64,000 nt of DNA, taken from the NCBI RefSeq assembly GCF_014905175.1, contig NC_057792.1, positions 9,114,001-9,178,000 of the forward strand, read 5' to 3'. Position 1 is the stretch's first letter. Every line of letters starts with the position of its first letter. Below are positions 23,891 through 34,059 of this stretch, piece after piece. This DNA comes from Aphidius gifuensis (lineage: Eukaryota; Arthropoda; Insecta; Hymenoptera; Braconidae). Position numbers and translations under genes: made by a program. The notes under the pieces were generated by a model, which made no database searches, was not told the DNA's origin, and was given only the letters and a program-made list of their open reading frames with translations.

Positions 23891-25299
23891 AACTATTTGT
23901 AAAAATATTATTTGTATATTAATTTAGCATATATACTGTGTATACCACATACGAATGACTGGATGAGATAGTTTCTCGAAATTTACCACCAGACGTCGTG
24001 GTGAATTGTGCGTTTCCCAAATTGGGTGAGTATCGGATAAGCCAATGCTATCAGATCGTCGATATTCAATTTGAGCTGACCGCAACCAACGCAGAGTCGA
24101 CTGGCATACGTTTGAGGCTGAGTAGGGAAAAACTTCGTTTTTCCGTGAAGTTCAACACTCCGAATGAAATCGAGGATTTAGTGACATTCTTGCGAGACGC
24201 AATGGTCAAAAGGTTATGAAAAAAAACTGTCCCATAAACGTGAGAGAAGGGTATGAGTGAATGGTAGAGTAGCGAATTACAAACCCCTAGAACTCCGATG
24301 TTGAGGGCCTTGAGCCAGAAGATCTGATGCTGAAAAGCGATATAGAGCTCTACAGAAAGCATTTAAGCAGGCTAAGGAGACGACTAAGAGAAACTCTTGG
24401 AGAAAGTTCTGCGAGGAAACCATTAGTGTGCCGTACGCAGCAAAGCTCAAGAAAATTATTGCCAGGGGAGTGTGTGCAGCAGTGGGACCACTCAGACTTC
24501 CAAAGAGACGGTACGCTCGCACCGAAAAGAAGAGGTAGGAGCTAAACAAACACACTTTTCTGGATATGTTGAATGAAACCACTTGGAGTGAACCATGTAG
24601 GTGGAGGTGGAAGGTTTGAGCGTGCCAAAGATAGACAAGAACTGAGGTTGGGTATACTTATGTATATAAACGGGCTTTTTAACAAGATCTCGATAGAAAC
24701 CATAGAGAGCAGAGAGTTATGGGGTGGGATATACACAGTAGGTATGGATCAAGAACAACAACAACAAGGGTAGATGATTTCTTGGTAGCTTTGAACCACC
24801 AGGGTTTTCACGCTCAACGGTATGCGGACGCCATTGCGGTCGTAATACAGGCACGGATGCTAGTACCGCATGTAGCAAATCCAGGATTGCACTAAGTATA
24901 GTAAAAATGGTGTGGTGGCGCAGGTCTGACAATCAGTTCGGACAAAACGGAGTAGTCTTCACAGGCAAAAGAAGCTGGAAGTGTAGAGAAATCCAAAATT
25001 TTATGGTAAAGAAGTTGCACCTTCGAGCTCAGCGAAACATCTGGGCGTTGTACTAGACAAAAGACTGAATTAGAGGCTGCAACCTGAAAAGTACGAAAGT
25101 ACGAAACAAATCCGTTATGATGCTGTATACGCTCAGAAGAGTCTGTGATAGGAACAGGGGTATTAAGTATATCATGGCCTAGATGTATCAAGCAGTGTTT
25201 GTATCGGTGGTTGAGCATGAGGCTATTGTTTGTTGAAAGTAGACTGGGCAAGTGGGGGCCAAGGGTCTTCTAGAACAGGTCACGGGGACATTTTTAAAA

Positions 25300-25402
25300 A
25301 ACAGAAACTTGGAAAAAAGTCAAGAAGTTCCTCCGCCGGGAAACAAGCCCGAGTCTTTCGCTTTCCGGGCCAAGGTCTTCACCTCTAGACTACAGGGCTT
25401 CT
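25300..25402 (-). mobile_element. tRNA-derived SINE-like element, copy 1
   Basis: The minus strand reads TAGTCTAGAGGT (box A-like), then CCCGGAAAGCGAAAGACTCGGG, a degraded box B, CCCGGCGGAGGAACTT, and the tail CCAAGTTTCTGTTTTTTAAA. Copies 2 and 3 share the tail and the CCGGAAAGC core. Confidence 0.55.
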
Positions 25403-25469
25403 TAATTTTTTTCAAGTTTCAACAAGTTAACACCAACATCCTTCTATTCGTCATTAGAGCCATTTTTAA

Positions 25470-25547
25470 AAAACAGAAACTTGGACAAAATTAAAAAGTT
25501 CCTCCGCCGGGATTCGAACCTGAGTCTTTTGCTTTCCGGTCTGCCGT
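25470..25547 (-). mobile_element. tRNA-derived SINE-like element, copy 2
   Basis: The minus strand has CCGGAAAGCAAAAGACTC, the box B GGTTCGAATCC, then CGGCGGAGGAACTTTTTAA and the CAAGTTTCTG tail. It lies in the same orientation as copy 1 about 150 bp away, and both are followed by the same TTTTTAAAAAT stretch. Confidence 0.55.
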
Positions 25548-25608
25548 TAGCGTATACACGTTAAAAGTTGTTGACTTGAAGCATTAATAACTTTTTCGCC
25601 ACGTCGAC

Positions 25609-25803
25609 ATGGAAAACACTCGAAATCACACCGTCCACAGGCCCCCAAAATCCCTGTTTTTCTATCGATACGCAAAGGCAGTGGCCAAAGATAGAAATAC
25701 CATGCGCAAAACATCTGCATCGATGAGCAAAATTTTTTCACATCGAAAGCCATCTAGCGTCAGACATTTTGCGCACTGGAAGTCATCTACCGGGAATTCG
25801 TGA
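25609..25803 (+). CDS. Small HMG-box-like ORF
   Basis: A 64-codon ORF starting MENTRNHTVHRPPKSLFFYR, followed by KTSASMSKIFSHRKP and RHFAHWK. The spacing of HRPPKSLFFYR, a basic helix, SxxSKI and a final aromatic/W resembles the HMG-box layout R-P-P-N-x-F-x-x-Y-R ... S-x-I-S-K-I ... W, more like MATA-type than SOX boxes. The GC content is much higher than its flanks. Upstream and downstream are SINE copies and AT-rich DNA; no other exon is evident. It could be a fragment of a mobile or transferred gene, or chance similarity. Confidence 0.3.
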   Translation: MENTRNHTVHRPPKSLFFYRYAKAVAKDRNTMRKTSASMSKIFSHRKPSSVRHFAHWKSSTGNS

Positions 25804-26037
25804 ATTATATTTATGTATTATTATTATCATTATTATTATTATATTATCACTCATATACATATTATTTTTTTTAATATATTCATGGTTAGGTTAGATACCA
25901 TATGTCAACTGACCAAAAATAAAAAACAATTTATACATATGTGAAATTATCATTGACTTATTGTTTGAAAACTTGTTTTTAAAATTATTAAAAATGTGTA
26001 ATGAATAAATGAAATCTATAATTATTTACAAAAGTTA

Positions 26038-26187
26038 GTGGATGAAGCTGATACCACTGTCTTAGACATGTTGCCTGAAAAATCCAAATCAAAATGTCAA
26101 GTTTATGACAAATTTATTCAATTTATTTATAATTTCAATCCCAGAAAATCACTGCACAACAAATGTGTAGATGACTTGTGTACTTAA
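26038..26187 (+). pseudogene. Possible tyrosine-recombinase N-terminal fragment
   Basis: A 49-codon open stretch (no ATG at its head) reads VDEADTTVLDMLPEKSKSK, then YDKFIQFIYNF. The pattern LPEKSK-x-x-Y-x-x-x-Y-x-x-F resembles the start of Crypton-like recombinase or host proteins derived from it. The catalytic domain is absent before the stop. Short and speculative. Confidence 0.3.
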
Positions 26188-26309
26188 AAAGATTATAACG
26201 TGCTGTTTGTTTTGAGCTAATAGCTATACATTGATTGACTGGTAATGTTGTTGATAATTATTTTGACTCTAAAGCTTAGCACAGTCTTATGACGAACATC
26301 AAATTATTG

Positions 26310-26315
26310 TTAGTA

Positions 26316-26352
<37 letters not shown>
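26310..26352. repeat. (ATT)n microsatellite
   Basis: About twelve ATT units in a row. Confidence 0.8.
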
Positions 26353-27490
26353 CATCGTTACATGGTAGAATTTTTTAAAGATAATTGTTTCATAACAAAA
26401 TGTCGTTTGACACTTGCTACATTTAATTTATATGTCGCCGTTTTGGAACCTTGTATCGAAATATACTATTTTACTAGCTGGGGACGCCTGAAATTTTGGC
26501 ATAAGATAGATAACTAATTTTGAACTTACTACTCTAGAAATTTGAAGAAGACGAAAAGACAAGCAACTGTTGTTCGAACTTCTTCAGTATCGCCCAAGTG
26601 GCTACGTGAGTTCAGGCCCAGGTTTATAACCGGTTAGCTTTAGGTTGATTAGGTTAGAGTCCTCGGTTAGGCCGGCAGAAAAAAAAAAAAAAAAAAATCT
26701 TAAGAAAAAAAATTAAAAAAAACGTTAAACAAAAATTAATAAATTAGATGTAAAAAAAAAATTTTTTTATAATTAAATTTTTCGTTTTTATTAAATTTTT
26801 GTTTTTAAAATTTTAAATTGATTATGAAAATTAATTCATCAATGAAAATAAAATTTTCTTGATCAATAAGAAATTTGTCTTGAAATAACAAATATTTAAA
26901 TTTGACTTATGAAAAATATATATATTAAATCGAGACAAAAATAATATAAACTATAACACTGTTGCCTTGAACCATGATCTTATTTTTCATAATGAAAGAA
27001 GCGTACTTCTAGAAAGAAGAACGTTTGTTCATGAACCAAGATATGTTTTGTCATAATCCAAAAAATTTACTTTTAGAATTGTAAACACTTAGTCATGATC
27101 CAAGACAATTTCTTTACTATTTAAGAATTTCTTTTTTCGAAATAAGAACTTTATTTAGTTCAAACCAAAACTATTTTTTTTCATACTTCAAACGTTTTTT
27201 TTTTTTTTTTCAAACACTAAAATTATATTCTCAAGAAGTCTTTTCTTTTGGTAATAGACAAATTCTTTTTTCAGTGTGATAACGATAAAAATGGTAAATT
27301 AATTGATGTCTGTTTATCAATATTTTCAGATCAGTATGAATAAAAAAAATGAAATTTACACAGAAATCTTCTAAATAATTCTAATAAAAAATGAGCAATT
27401 TTTCGTGGACTTCAATGTGCAATTATTACAAGCTTGAGTAGTAAAAACTTTGAGAAAAGCCTCTACGTAATTTTTTTGTTTACTTCACGA
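26353..27490. other. AT-rich non-coding stretch
   Basis: No gene recognised. A GC-richer patch at 26585-26680 contains GGTTAG repeats. 26960-27240 shows a loose repetition of TTCATGAACCAAGA / CATGATCCAAGA-like words and may be decayed MITE sequence. Confidence 0.4.
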
Positions 27491-27494
27491 ATAC

Positions 27495-28399
27495 ACGGAG
27501 AGAAAAAAATATTAGGTTTTACTAAAAAAAAACGCTGGATTTTACTATGTTTTATAGTACTGGTGGATGTTTTGGGAAATTTAGCAACATTTATCATGTA
27601 AACAGTGAGTTTTACTATGTTTGAGAATTTTAATCAGACGTAGTAAGTATCATAATACTCAATCGTAAAAATGGCCATGTTTAAAATAAAAAGTACTATG
27701 TTGTATAGTCAAAAATATATTTGATTAAAAAAATATTTTAAAAATTTGTCATTTTTTTTTCTGTTGTAGTATTAACGCAGAAGCTTTTGTTTTTTGTTTT
27801 TTTTTTTTTTAATCACACTCTGACCGGGGATCGAACCGGCGAAGTATGTATTGACGTGGTGTTGGATACGCTTTAGACCGCTCAGCTACGGGACTAAACT
27901 GGAATTGATGTAAAATTGACTCTTTTGTTTGATATTTCGTCTTTCTGCATTTATGACCATGTGAACATAGTAAAATTCGCTTCAAATATCGTAATTAATA
28001 TAAAACACACAATAAAAATTAAATCGGGAATCGTATTTTTTAAAATTGATGAGTAGTATAAATAACATTGTTCGAATTTAGGTACCGAATGATTATTTTA
28101 ACGAGCGTCAATTGTCATTCTACTATATGCTAACGATAATAAACATTAATTTACACATAGCACTTTAGATCACAGTTTATTAAAAAAAGATTTCGTTAGT
28201 ACTTTCGACTATGTCTTCAGTAAAAAAAATCTTGTTCCATAGTTTGATTACAAATGATTTAATTTACTATGTGCCTTTATTAAAATATATAAAATAAATA
28301 ATAAAAAATATAAAAAAAATATTATATCTTATCAAAAATCCGAAAACATCCACCGGTACTACAGTAGCATAGTAAAACATAATATTTTTTTCTCTCCGT
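27495..28399. mobile_element. CACGGAGAGAAAA-ended TIR element with a tRNA-like core
   Basis: The ends are ACGGAGAGAAAAAAATATTA (27495) and the complement AATATTTTTTTCTCTCCGT (to 28399). A second inverted block follows: CTGGTGGATGTTTTGGG on the left, AAAACATCCACCGGTAC on the right. It is flanked by ATAC on both sides (27491-27494, 28400-28403), or by TA if one more base is counted in each end, as for Tc1/mariner-type MITEs. Its middle holds a tRNA-like sequence. Confidence 0.65.
27817..27893 (-). other. tRNA-like sequence (pseudo-tRNA or SINE head)
   Basis: The minus strand has box A-like TAGCTGAGCGG with CTAAAGCG, a long variable-like region, and box B-like GGTTCGATCC followed by CCGGT. The T stem is only four pairs and no matched acceptor stem is found, so this is not a functional tRNA. 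The layout is closest to class II (Ser/Leu) tRNAs. Confidence 0.45.
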
Positions 28400-28500
28400 A
28401 TACGTTTCTTTTCTGAAACAAATTCTAAATTTTATAATAAGATAAACTTGTATAATTTCTTTTATAATTTTTATGTTTTTTCTTAATTGAAAAAAAAAAT

Positions 28501-28600
28501 NNNNNNNNNNNNNNNNNNNNNNNNNNNNNNNNNNNNNNNNNNNNNNNNNNNNNNNNNNNNNNNNNNNNNNNNNNNNNNNNNNNNNNNNNNNNNNNNNNNN
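28501..28600. other. Assembly gap (100 N)
   Basis: Exactly 100 N, an assembly placeholder, close to the left edge of the satellite region. The true size is unknown, and the adjacent array may extend into it. Confidence 0.99.
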
Positions 28601-28639
28601 ATTATTACTAACATAGTAATAATTTAGTTTTTGCATAAA

Positions 28640-30310
28640 TACCTGGAAGTTAATAACCCTATAGATATTAAAATTCCCTTTTTAATATTTTCTGAGTTTT
28701 ATACGATTTTAACAAATAAACAATCGATTTTATTTTAATAATCGATATATTAAATTCCCTTTAACACTTTGACTTTTATACAATTTAGCAATAAATAATC
28801 GACTTTATTTCAATCATCGATATATTAAATTTCCCTTTTTAAATATTTTGACATTTTTACAATTTTAATAAATAAACAATCGAGTTTATTTAAATAATCG
28901 ATATATTAAATTTCCCTTGTTAATACTTTGACATTGATACAATTTTAATAAATAAATAATCGATTTTATGAAAATAATCGATATATTAAATTCCCTTTTA
29001 AATATTTTGACATTTTACAATATAATAAATAAACAATCGAGTTTATTTAAATAATCGATATATTAAATTTCCCTTGTTAATACTTTGACATTAAAACAAT
29101 TTTAATAAATAAATAAACGATTTTATGAAGATAATCGATATATTAAATTTCCCTTTTTAAATATTTTGACATTTTTTACAATTTTAATAAATAAACAATC
29201 GAGTTTATTTAAATAATCGATATATTAAATTTCACTTTTTAGTATTTTGACATTGATACAATTTTAATAAATAAATAATCGATTTTATGGAAATAATCGA
29301 TATATTAAATTTCCCTTTTTAATATTTTAACTTTTGTACAATTTTAAAAAATAAATAATCGATTTTATTGGAATAATCGATATATTAAATTTCCCTTTTT
29401 AATATTTCAACTTTTGTACGATTTTAATAAATAAATAATCGATTTTATTGAAATAATCGATATATTAAATTTCCCTTTTTAATATTTTAACTTTTGTACA
29501 ATTTTAATAAATAAATAATCGATTTTATTGAAATAATCGATATATTAAATTTCCCTTTTTAATATTTCAACTTTTGTACAATTTTAATAAATAAATAATC
29601 GATTTTATTGAAATAATCGATATATTAAAATTCCCTTTTTCAATATTTTGACATTTATACAATTTTAATAAATAAACAATCGATTTTATTGGAATAATCG
29701 ATATATTAAAATTCCCTTTTTCAATATTTTAACATTTATACAATTTTAATAAATAAACAATCGAGTTTATTTGAATAATCGATATACTAAAATTCCCTTT
29801 TTAATATTTTAACATTTATACTTGTTTAATAAATAAATAATCGATTTCATTGAAATAATCGATATATTGAATTTTCTTTTATATTTTTAACGTATACACA
29901 TGTTTAATAAATAAAAGATCAACTTTATTTAAATAATCGATATATCATTAATCCATTTATAAAAATTATTAATTTACACATCGTAAGTTAATATGATTTC
30001 GATTTTATTGTAATAATCGATAATGTGATAATTTTTTTTACTATTATTTTATAATTGATAAAATATCGATGCATTTTGAATAATCGATAGTTAATATTTA
30101 AGTTTTAAATTTTACTAGTTTACACAACAATAACTTATAAAAATTTAATTTTTTTTAAACAGTCGATAGATTAATAGCACCCTTTTTAAATCTTATTAGA
30201 AAAATCGATTCTAGGTAATTAATCGATAAATTATATCCCTTATTAAATATTCATTTATTTACAAATTTTAATCAATAAAAATTCGATTTTGTCCAAATAA
30301 TAGTTAGGCA
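28640..30310. repeat. Satellite array A, about 80-bp monomer
   Basis: About 20 head-to-tail copies, each with TAATCGATATATTAAATTTCCC and AATAAATAATCGATTTTATT, so two ATCGAT sites per monomer in dyad arrangement. Spacing of the CGATATATT word is about 80 bp in the best-conserved middle (29378, 29458, 29538, 29619). Copies decay towards the right (29850-30310). Confidence 0.9.
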
Positions 30311-30414
30311 AATATCATCCCCTCTAAATAGATACCACCTACAGTATAATAATTAGCAATAATATCGACTTTATTTAAATAATTTAAATGAATAAAATAT
30401 TTTGTTTTGGTTGT

Positions 30415-30445
<31 letters not shown>

Positions 30446-30464
30446 AAATACAATAATAACTTTT

Positions 30465-30515
30465 ACCCGTACCTGGATTTGAACGCCAGCATGCGTGTAA
30501 CAATTTTAATGTTAA
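30465..30515 (-). other. tRNA 3'-half-like fragment between two satellites
   Basis: The minus strand has GCATGCTGGCGTTCAAATCC, with a box B-like GTTCAAATCC, followed by AGGTACGGGTAAAAG. No 5' half was recognised. It lies exactly between array A and array B, next to a long A run (30417-30448). Confidence 0.4.
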
Positions 30516-30529
30516 ATCGTGTGGCGATA

Positions 30530-32355
30530 ATATTTCGAATGTTGTCCGAATATTTCAATTTTTTTTAAAAACATTTGTTTATAATATTTCGAGTTTGTCC
30601 GAATATTTTAATTTTCTCAAAAACAATTGTTTATAATATTTCGAGTTTGTCCGAATATTCTAATTTTCTTAAAAACAATTGTTTATAATATTTCGAGTTT
30701 GTCCGAATATTTAAATTTTTTTTTAAAACATTTGTTTATAATATTTCGAGTTTGTCCGAATATTAAAATTTTTTTTTATTTTTAAACATTTGTTTATAAT
30801 ATTTCGAGTGTGTCCGAATATTTTAATTTTTTTTTAAAAAACATTTGTTTATAATATTTCGAGTTTGTCCGAATATTTTAATTTTCTCAAAAACAATTGT
30901 TTATAATATTTCGAGTTTGTCCGAATATTTTAATTTTTTAAGCATTTGTTTATAATATTTCGAGTTTGTCCGAATATTAAAATTTTGTTTTAAAACATTT
31001 GTTAATAATATTTCGAGTGTGTCCGAATATTTTAATTTTTTATTTAAACATTTGTTAATAATATTTCGCGTTTGTCCGAATATTTTGATTTTTTTTAAAA
31101 ACATTTGTTTATAATATTTCGAGTTTGTCCGAATTTTCTAATTTTCTTAAAAACAATTGTTTATAATATTTCGAGTTTGTCCGAATATTTTAATTTTTTT
31201 TTAAAGGCATTTGTTTATAATATTTCGAGTGTGTCCGAATATTTTAATTTTTTTTAAAAAACATTTGTTAATAATATTCCGAGTTTGTCCGAATATTTTA
31301 AATTTTTCTAAAAACTTTTGTTTATAATATTTCGAGTTTGTCCGAATATTTTAATTTTTTTTAAAACATTTGTTTATAATATTTCGAGTTTGTCCGAATA
31401 TTTTAATTTTTTTAAAGCATTTGTTTATAATATTTCGAGTTTGTCCGAATATTTTAATTTTTTTTTAAAGCATTTGTTTATAATATTTCGAGTTTGTCCG
31501 AATATTTTAATTTTTTTAAAAGCATTTATTTATAATATTTCGAGTTTGTCCGATTATTTTAATTATTTTTAAAAAGCATTTATTTATAATATTTCGCGTT
31601 TGTCCGAATATTTTAATTTTTTTTAAAACATTTGTTTATAATATTTCGAGTTTGTCCGAATATTTTAATTTTCTTAAAGCATTTGTTTATAATATTTCGA
31701 GTTTGTCCGAATATTTTAATTTTTTTTAAAACATTTGTTTATAATATTTCGAGTGTGTCCGAATATTTTAATTTTTTTTTACAACATTTGTTAATAATAT
31801 TTCGCGTTTGTCCGAATATTTTAATTTTTTTTAAAACATTTGTTTATAATATTTCGAGTTTGTCCGAATATTAAAATTTTTTTTTATTTTTAAACATTTG
31901 TTTATAATATTTCGAGTGTGTCCGAATATTTTAATTTTTTTTTAAAAAACATTTGTTAATATTTCGAGTTTGTCCGAATATTTTAATTTTTTTAAAAACA
32001 ATTGTTTATAATATTTCGAGTTTGTCCGAATATTTTAATTCTCTTAAAAACAATTGTTTATAATATTTCGAGTTTGTCCGAATATTTTAATTTTTTTAAA
32101 GCATTTGTTTATAATATTCCGAGTGTGTCCGAATATTTTAATTTTATTTAAAAACAATTGTTTATAATATTTCGAGTTTGTCCGAATATTTTAATTTTTT
32201 TAAAGCATTTGTTTATAATATTTCGAGTGTGTCCGAATATTTTAATTCTTTTAAAAACATCTGTTTATAATATTTCGAGTTTGTCCGAATATTTTAATTT
32301 TTTTTTTCAAGGCATTTGTTTATAATATTTCGAGTTTGCCCGAATATTTTAATTC
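30530..32355. repeat. Satellite array B, about 55-bp monomer
   Basis: About 33 tandem copies of a monomer containing TTTATAATATTTCGAGTTTG followed by TCCGAATATTTTAATT, then a variable T/A tract and CATTTG or CAATTG. Each unit has a spaced dyad AATATTTCG / CGAATATT. Length varies with the poly-T tract. Small recurrent variants (GAGTGTGTCC vs GAGTTTGTCC; TTAATAAT vs TTTATAAT) alternate, which suggests higher-order structure. ORFs in the array are translations of the repeat. Confidence 0.93.
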
Positions 32356-32394
32356 TTTTCCTTCTTTAGAATCAGTAGTAGATGGTAATTTTGA

Positions 32395-32522
32395 GTGCAT
32401 TTCGATTAGTCCAATCTCCTAAAATCATTTGTCAATAATATTTCTGAATGTGTTTCGGATATTAAAAATTTTTTCTTGGTTATTGATAATAATTTGAAGG
32501 AGTCTCAAATAGATCAATTTTT

Positions 32523-32555
<33 letters not shown>

Positions 32556-33690
32556 TCATTTCTTCATTTATTTTATTTATTTATTTTATTTTAAATGAGT
32601 TTCGAATATTTGAATCTTAATTTTTTCTCTCTTCAATTGATAATATTTTGAGTGTGTCTCGAATATTCAAATTTTGTTTAAATCGTGTGTCGATTTTATT
32701 TTGAATTTGTTTTGAATATTTCAATTTTCTTAAATCGTTTGTCGAGTATATTTTGAATGTGTTTCAAATATTTTAATTGTTCAAATCGTGTTTCGTATTT
32801 ATTTTGAATGAGTTTCAAATATTTTATTCTTTATTTTTTTTTGATAATATTTCGAATGTGTTGAATATTTTTATTTTTTTTAAAATCATTTTGTCGATAA
32901 TATTTTGAATGTGTTTCGAATATTTTTATTTTTTTTTCTAAAATCATTTTGTTAATAATGTTTTGAATGAGTTTCGAATATTTTAATTTTTTTTGTTGAT
33001 AATATTTTGAATGTGTTTTGAATATTTGTATTTTTTTTAAAAATCATTTGTCGATAATATTTCGAATAAGTTTCGAATATTTAATTTTTTAATTTTTTTT
33101 CTTTCGTTGACAATATTTTGAATGAGTTTCAAATATTTAATATTTTTGTTGATAATATTTTGAATAAGTTTTGAATATTTTAATTTTTTTGTTGATAATA
33201 TTTTGAGTGTGTTTTGAATATTTTTATTTTTTTTTTAAATCATTTGTCGATAATATTTCGAATGAGTTTCGAATATTTAATTTTTTAATTTTTTTTCGTT
33301 CGTTGATAATATTTTGAATGAGTTTCGAATATTTTAATTATTTTTCTAAAATCATTTCGTTAATAATATTTTGAATGAGTTTCGAATATTTTAATTTTTT
33401 TTGTTGATAATATTTCGAATGTGTTTTGAATATTTTTATTTTTTTTTTAAAAAAAATCATTTGTCGATAATATTTTGAATGTGTTTCAAATATTTTAATT
33501 TTTTATTTTTTTTGATAATATTTTGAATGTGTTTTGAATATTTTTATTCTTTTTAAAAAAATCATTTTGTCGATAATACTTTGAATGAGTTTCGAATATT
33601 TAATTTTTTATTTTTTTTTGATAATATTTCGAAAGTGTTTCGAATATTTTTAATTTTTTTTAAATCATTGGTCGATAATATTTTTGAGTT
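32395..33690. repeat. Diverged right flank of satellite array B
   Basis: About 20 looser copies, near 60 bp, based on GATAATATTTTGAATGTGTTTCGAATATTT. The CGAGTTTGTCCG core of array B is replaced by TGAATG(T/A)GTTTCG. The gradient from homogeneous to diverged units is typical of array edges. Confidence 0.8.
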
Positions 33691-33731
33691 TGTAAATCAG
33701 ACATCTCTCTCACTGATTTTATTTCTTTCAG

Positions 33732-34032
33732 ACCAAAGAAGGGTCACAATGATGCTGATTCATTAAAATCAAACAGCAATCCTACTTATTTGAATTCTTA
33801 TAGACCGAATAAGTGTCACAATGATGCTGATTATTCAAAATCGGACCTTACTTCTAATTATTCAATTCCGAATAGACCGAAGAATGACCACGACGATTTG
33901 GATGACTTAAAATCAAGCATCATTAATAATTACTCAAAATTTTATGTTCCACAAAACAGTCACACAAAATACGACTATTTAAAAATGGACATCACAAATA
34001 ATTATGCAAATTCGTATAAGAGTGAGATGTAA
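33732..34032 (+). CDS. Terminal exon encoding four 24-residue repeats, unknown protein
   Basis: A strong acceptor (TTTATTTCTTTCAG, ending 33731) is followed by an open frame to TAA at 34030-34032. The exon encodes four consecutive 24-residue units, starting RPKKGHNDAD, RPNKCHNDAD, RPKNDHDDLD and VPQNSHTKYD, then KSEM and stop. Shared positions are P2, H6, D10, K13 and, in units 2-4, N19-Y20. No signal peptide or known domain is visible because earlier exons were not found; upstream lies about 5 kb of satellite, which would be intron. I do not recognise the family. It could also belong to an unknown mobile element, since the following 3 kb looks retrotransposon-derived. Confidence 0.5.
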
Positions 34033-34059
34033 TTTTATAAAAGTATCAACGTGTCGCTT

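Larger units (their letters stand above)
22931..24021 (-). mobile_element. THAP/SWIM DNA transposon copy B, inserted in the LINE
   Basis: It starts TATTGGGAAACGCAC (22931) and ends GTGCGTTTCCCAA (24008-24020). It is a longer, inverted relative of 8340-9210. The minus strand carries a THAP segment and the plus strand a SWIM-like segment, arranged convergently. LINE-like sequence lies on both sides, so this insertion is younger than the LINE. Confidence 0.65.
22140..25250 (+). pseudogene. Decayed non-LTR (Jockey/I-like) retrotransposon
   Basis: This region is clearly more GC-rich than its surroundings. ORF1-like text appears before the THAP transposon insertion (for example DQKDLLEYARAMVHLG near 22680). 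After it come reverse-transcriptase-side fragments: NSWRKFCEE followed by GPLRLPKRRY (about 24390-24530), then VDDFLVALNHQGFHAQRYAD (about 24765-24830) around the YADD-like position, and GAGLTISSDKTE (about 24910-24945). These are in several frames with stops, frameshifts and deletions. The catalytic second Asp of the YADD motif is replaced by Ala in the visible copy. The clade assignment is from motif memory only. A transposon at 22931-24021 splits it. Confidence 0.6.

Noticed and set aside
27817..27893. Functional tRNA gene
   Set aside because: Box A and box B are visible, but the T stem is only four pairs and no acceptor stem pairs up; it also sits inside a transposon.
31318..31874. ORFs with repeating FIIFRVCPNILIF-type text
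   Set aside because: These are translations of the 55-bp satellite, which keeps a frame open by chance. No start context or splice sites.
28640..33690. Regularly spaced repeats that might look like a CRISPR array
   Set aside because: There are no unique spacers: whole monomers repeat head to tail, and the setting is a eukaryotic AT-rich satellite.
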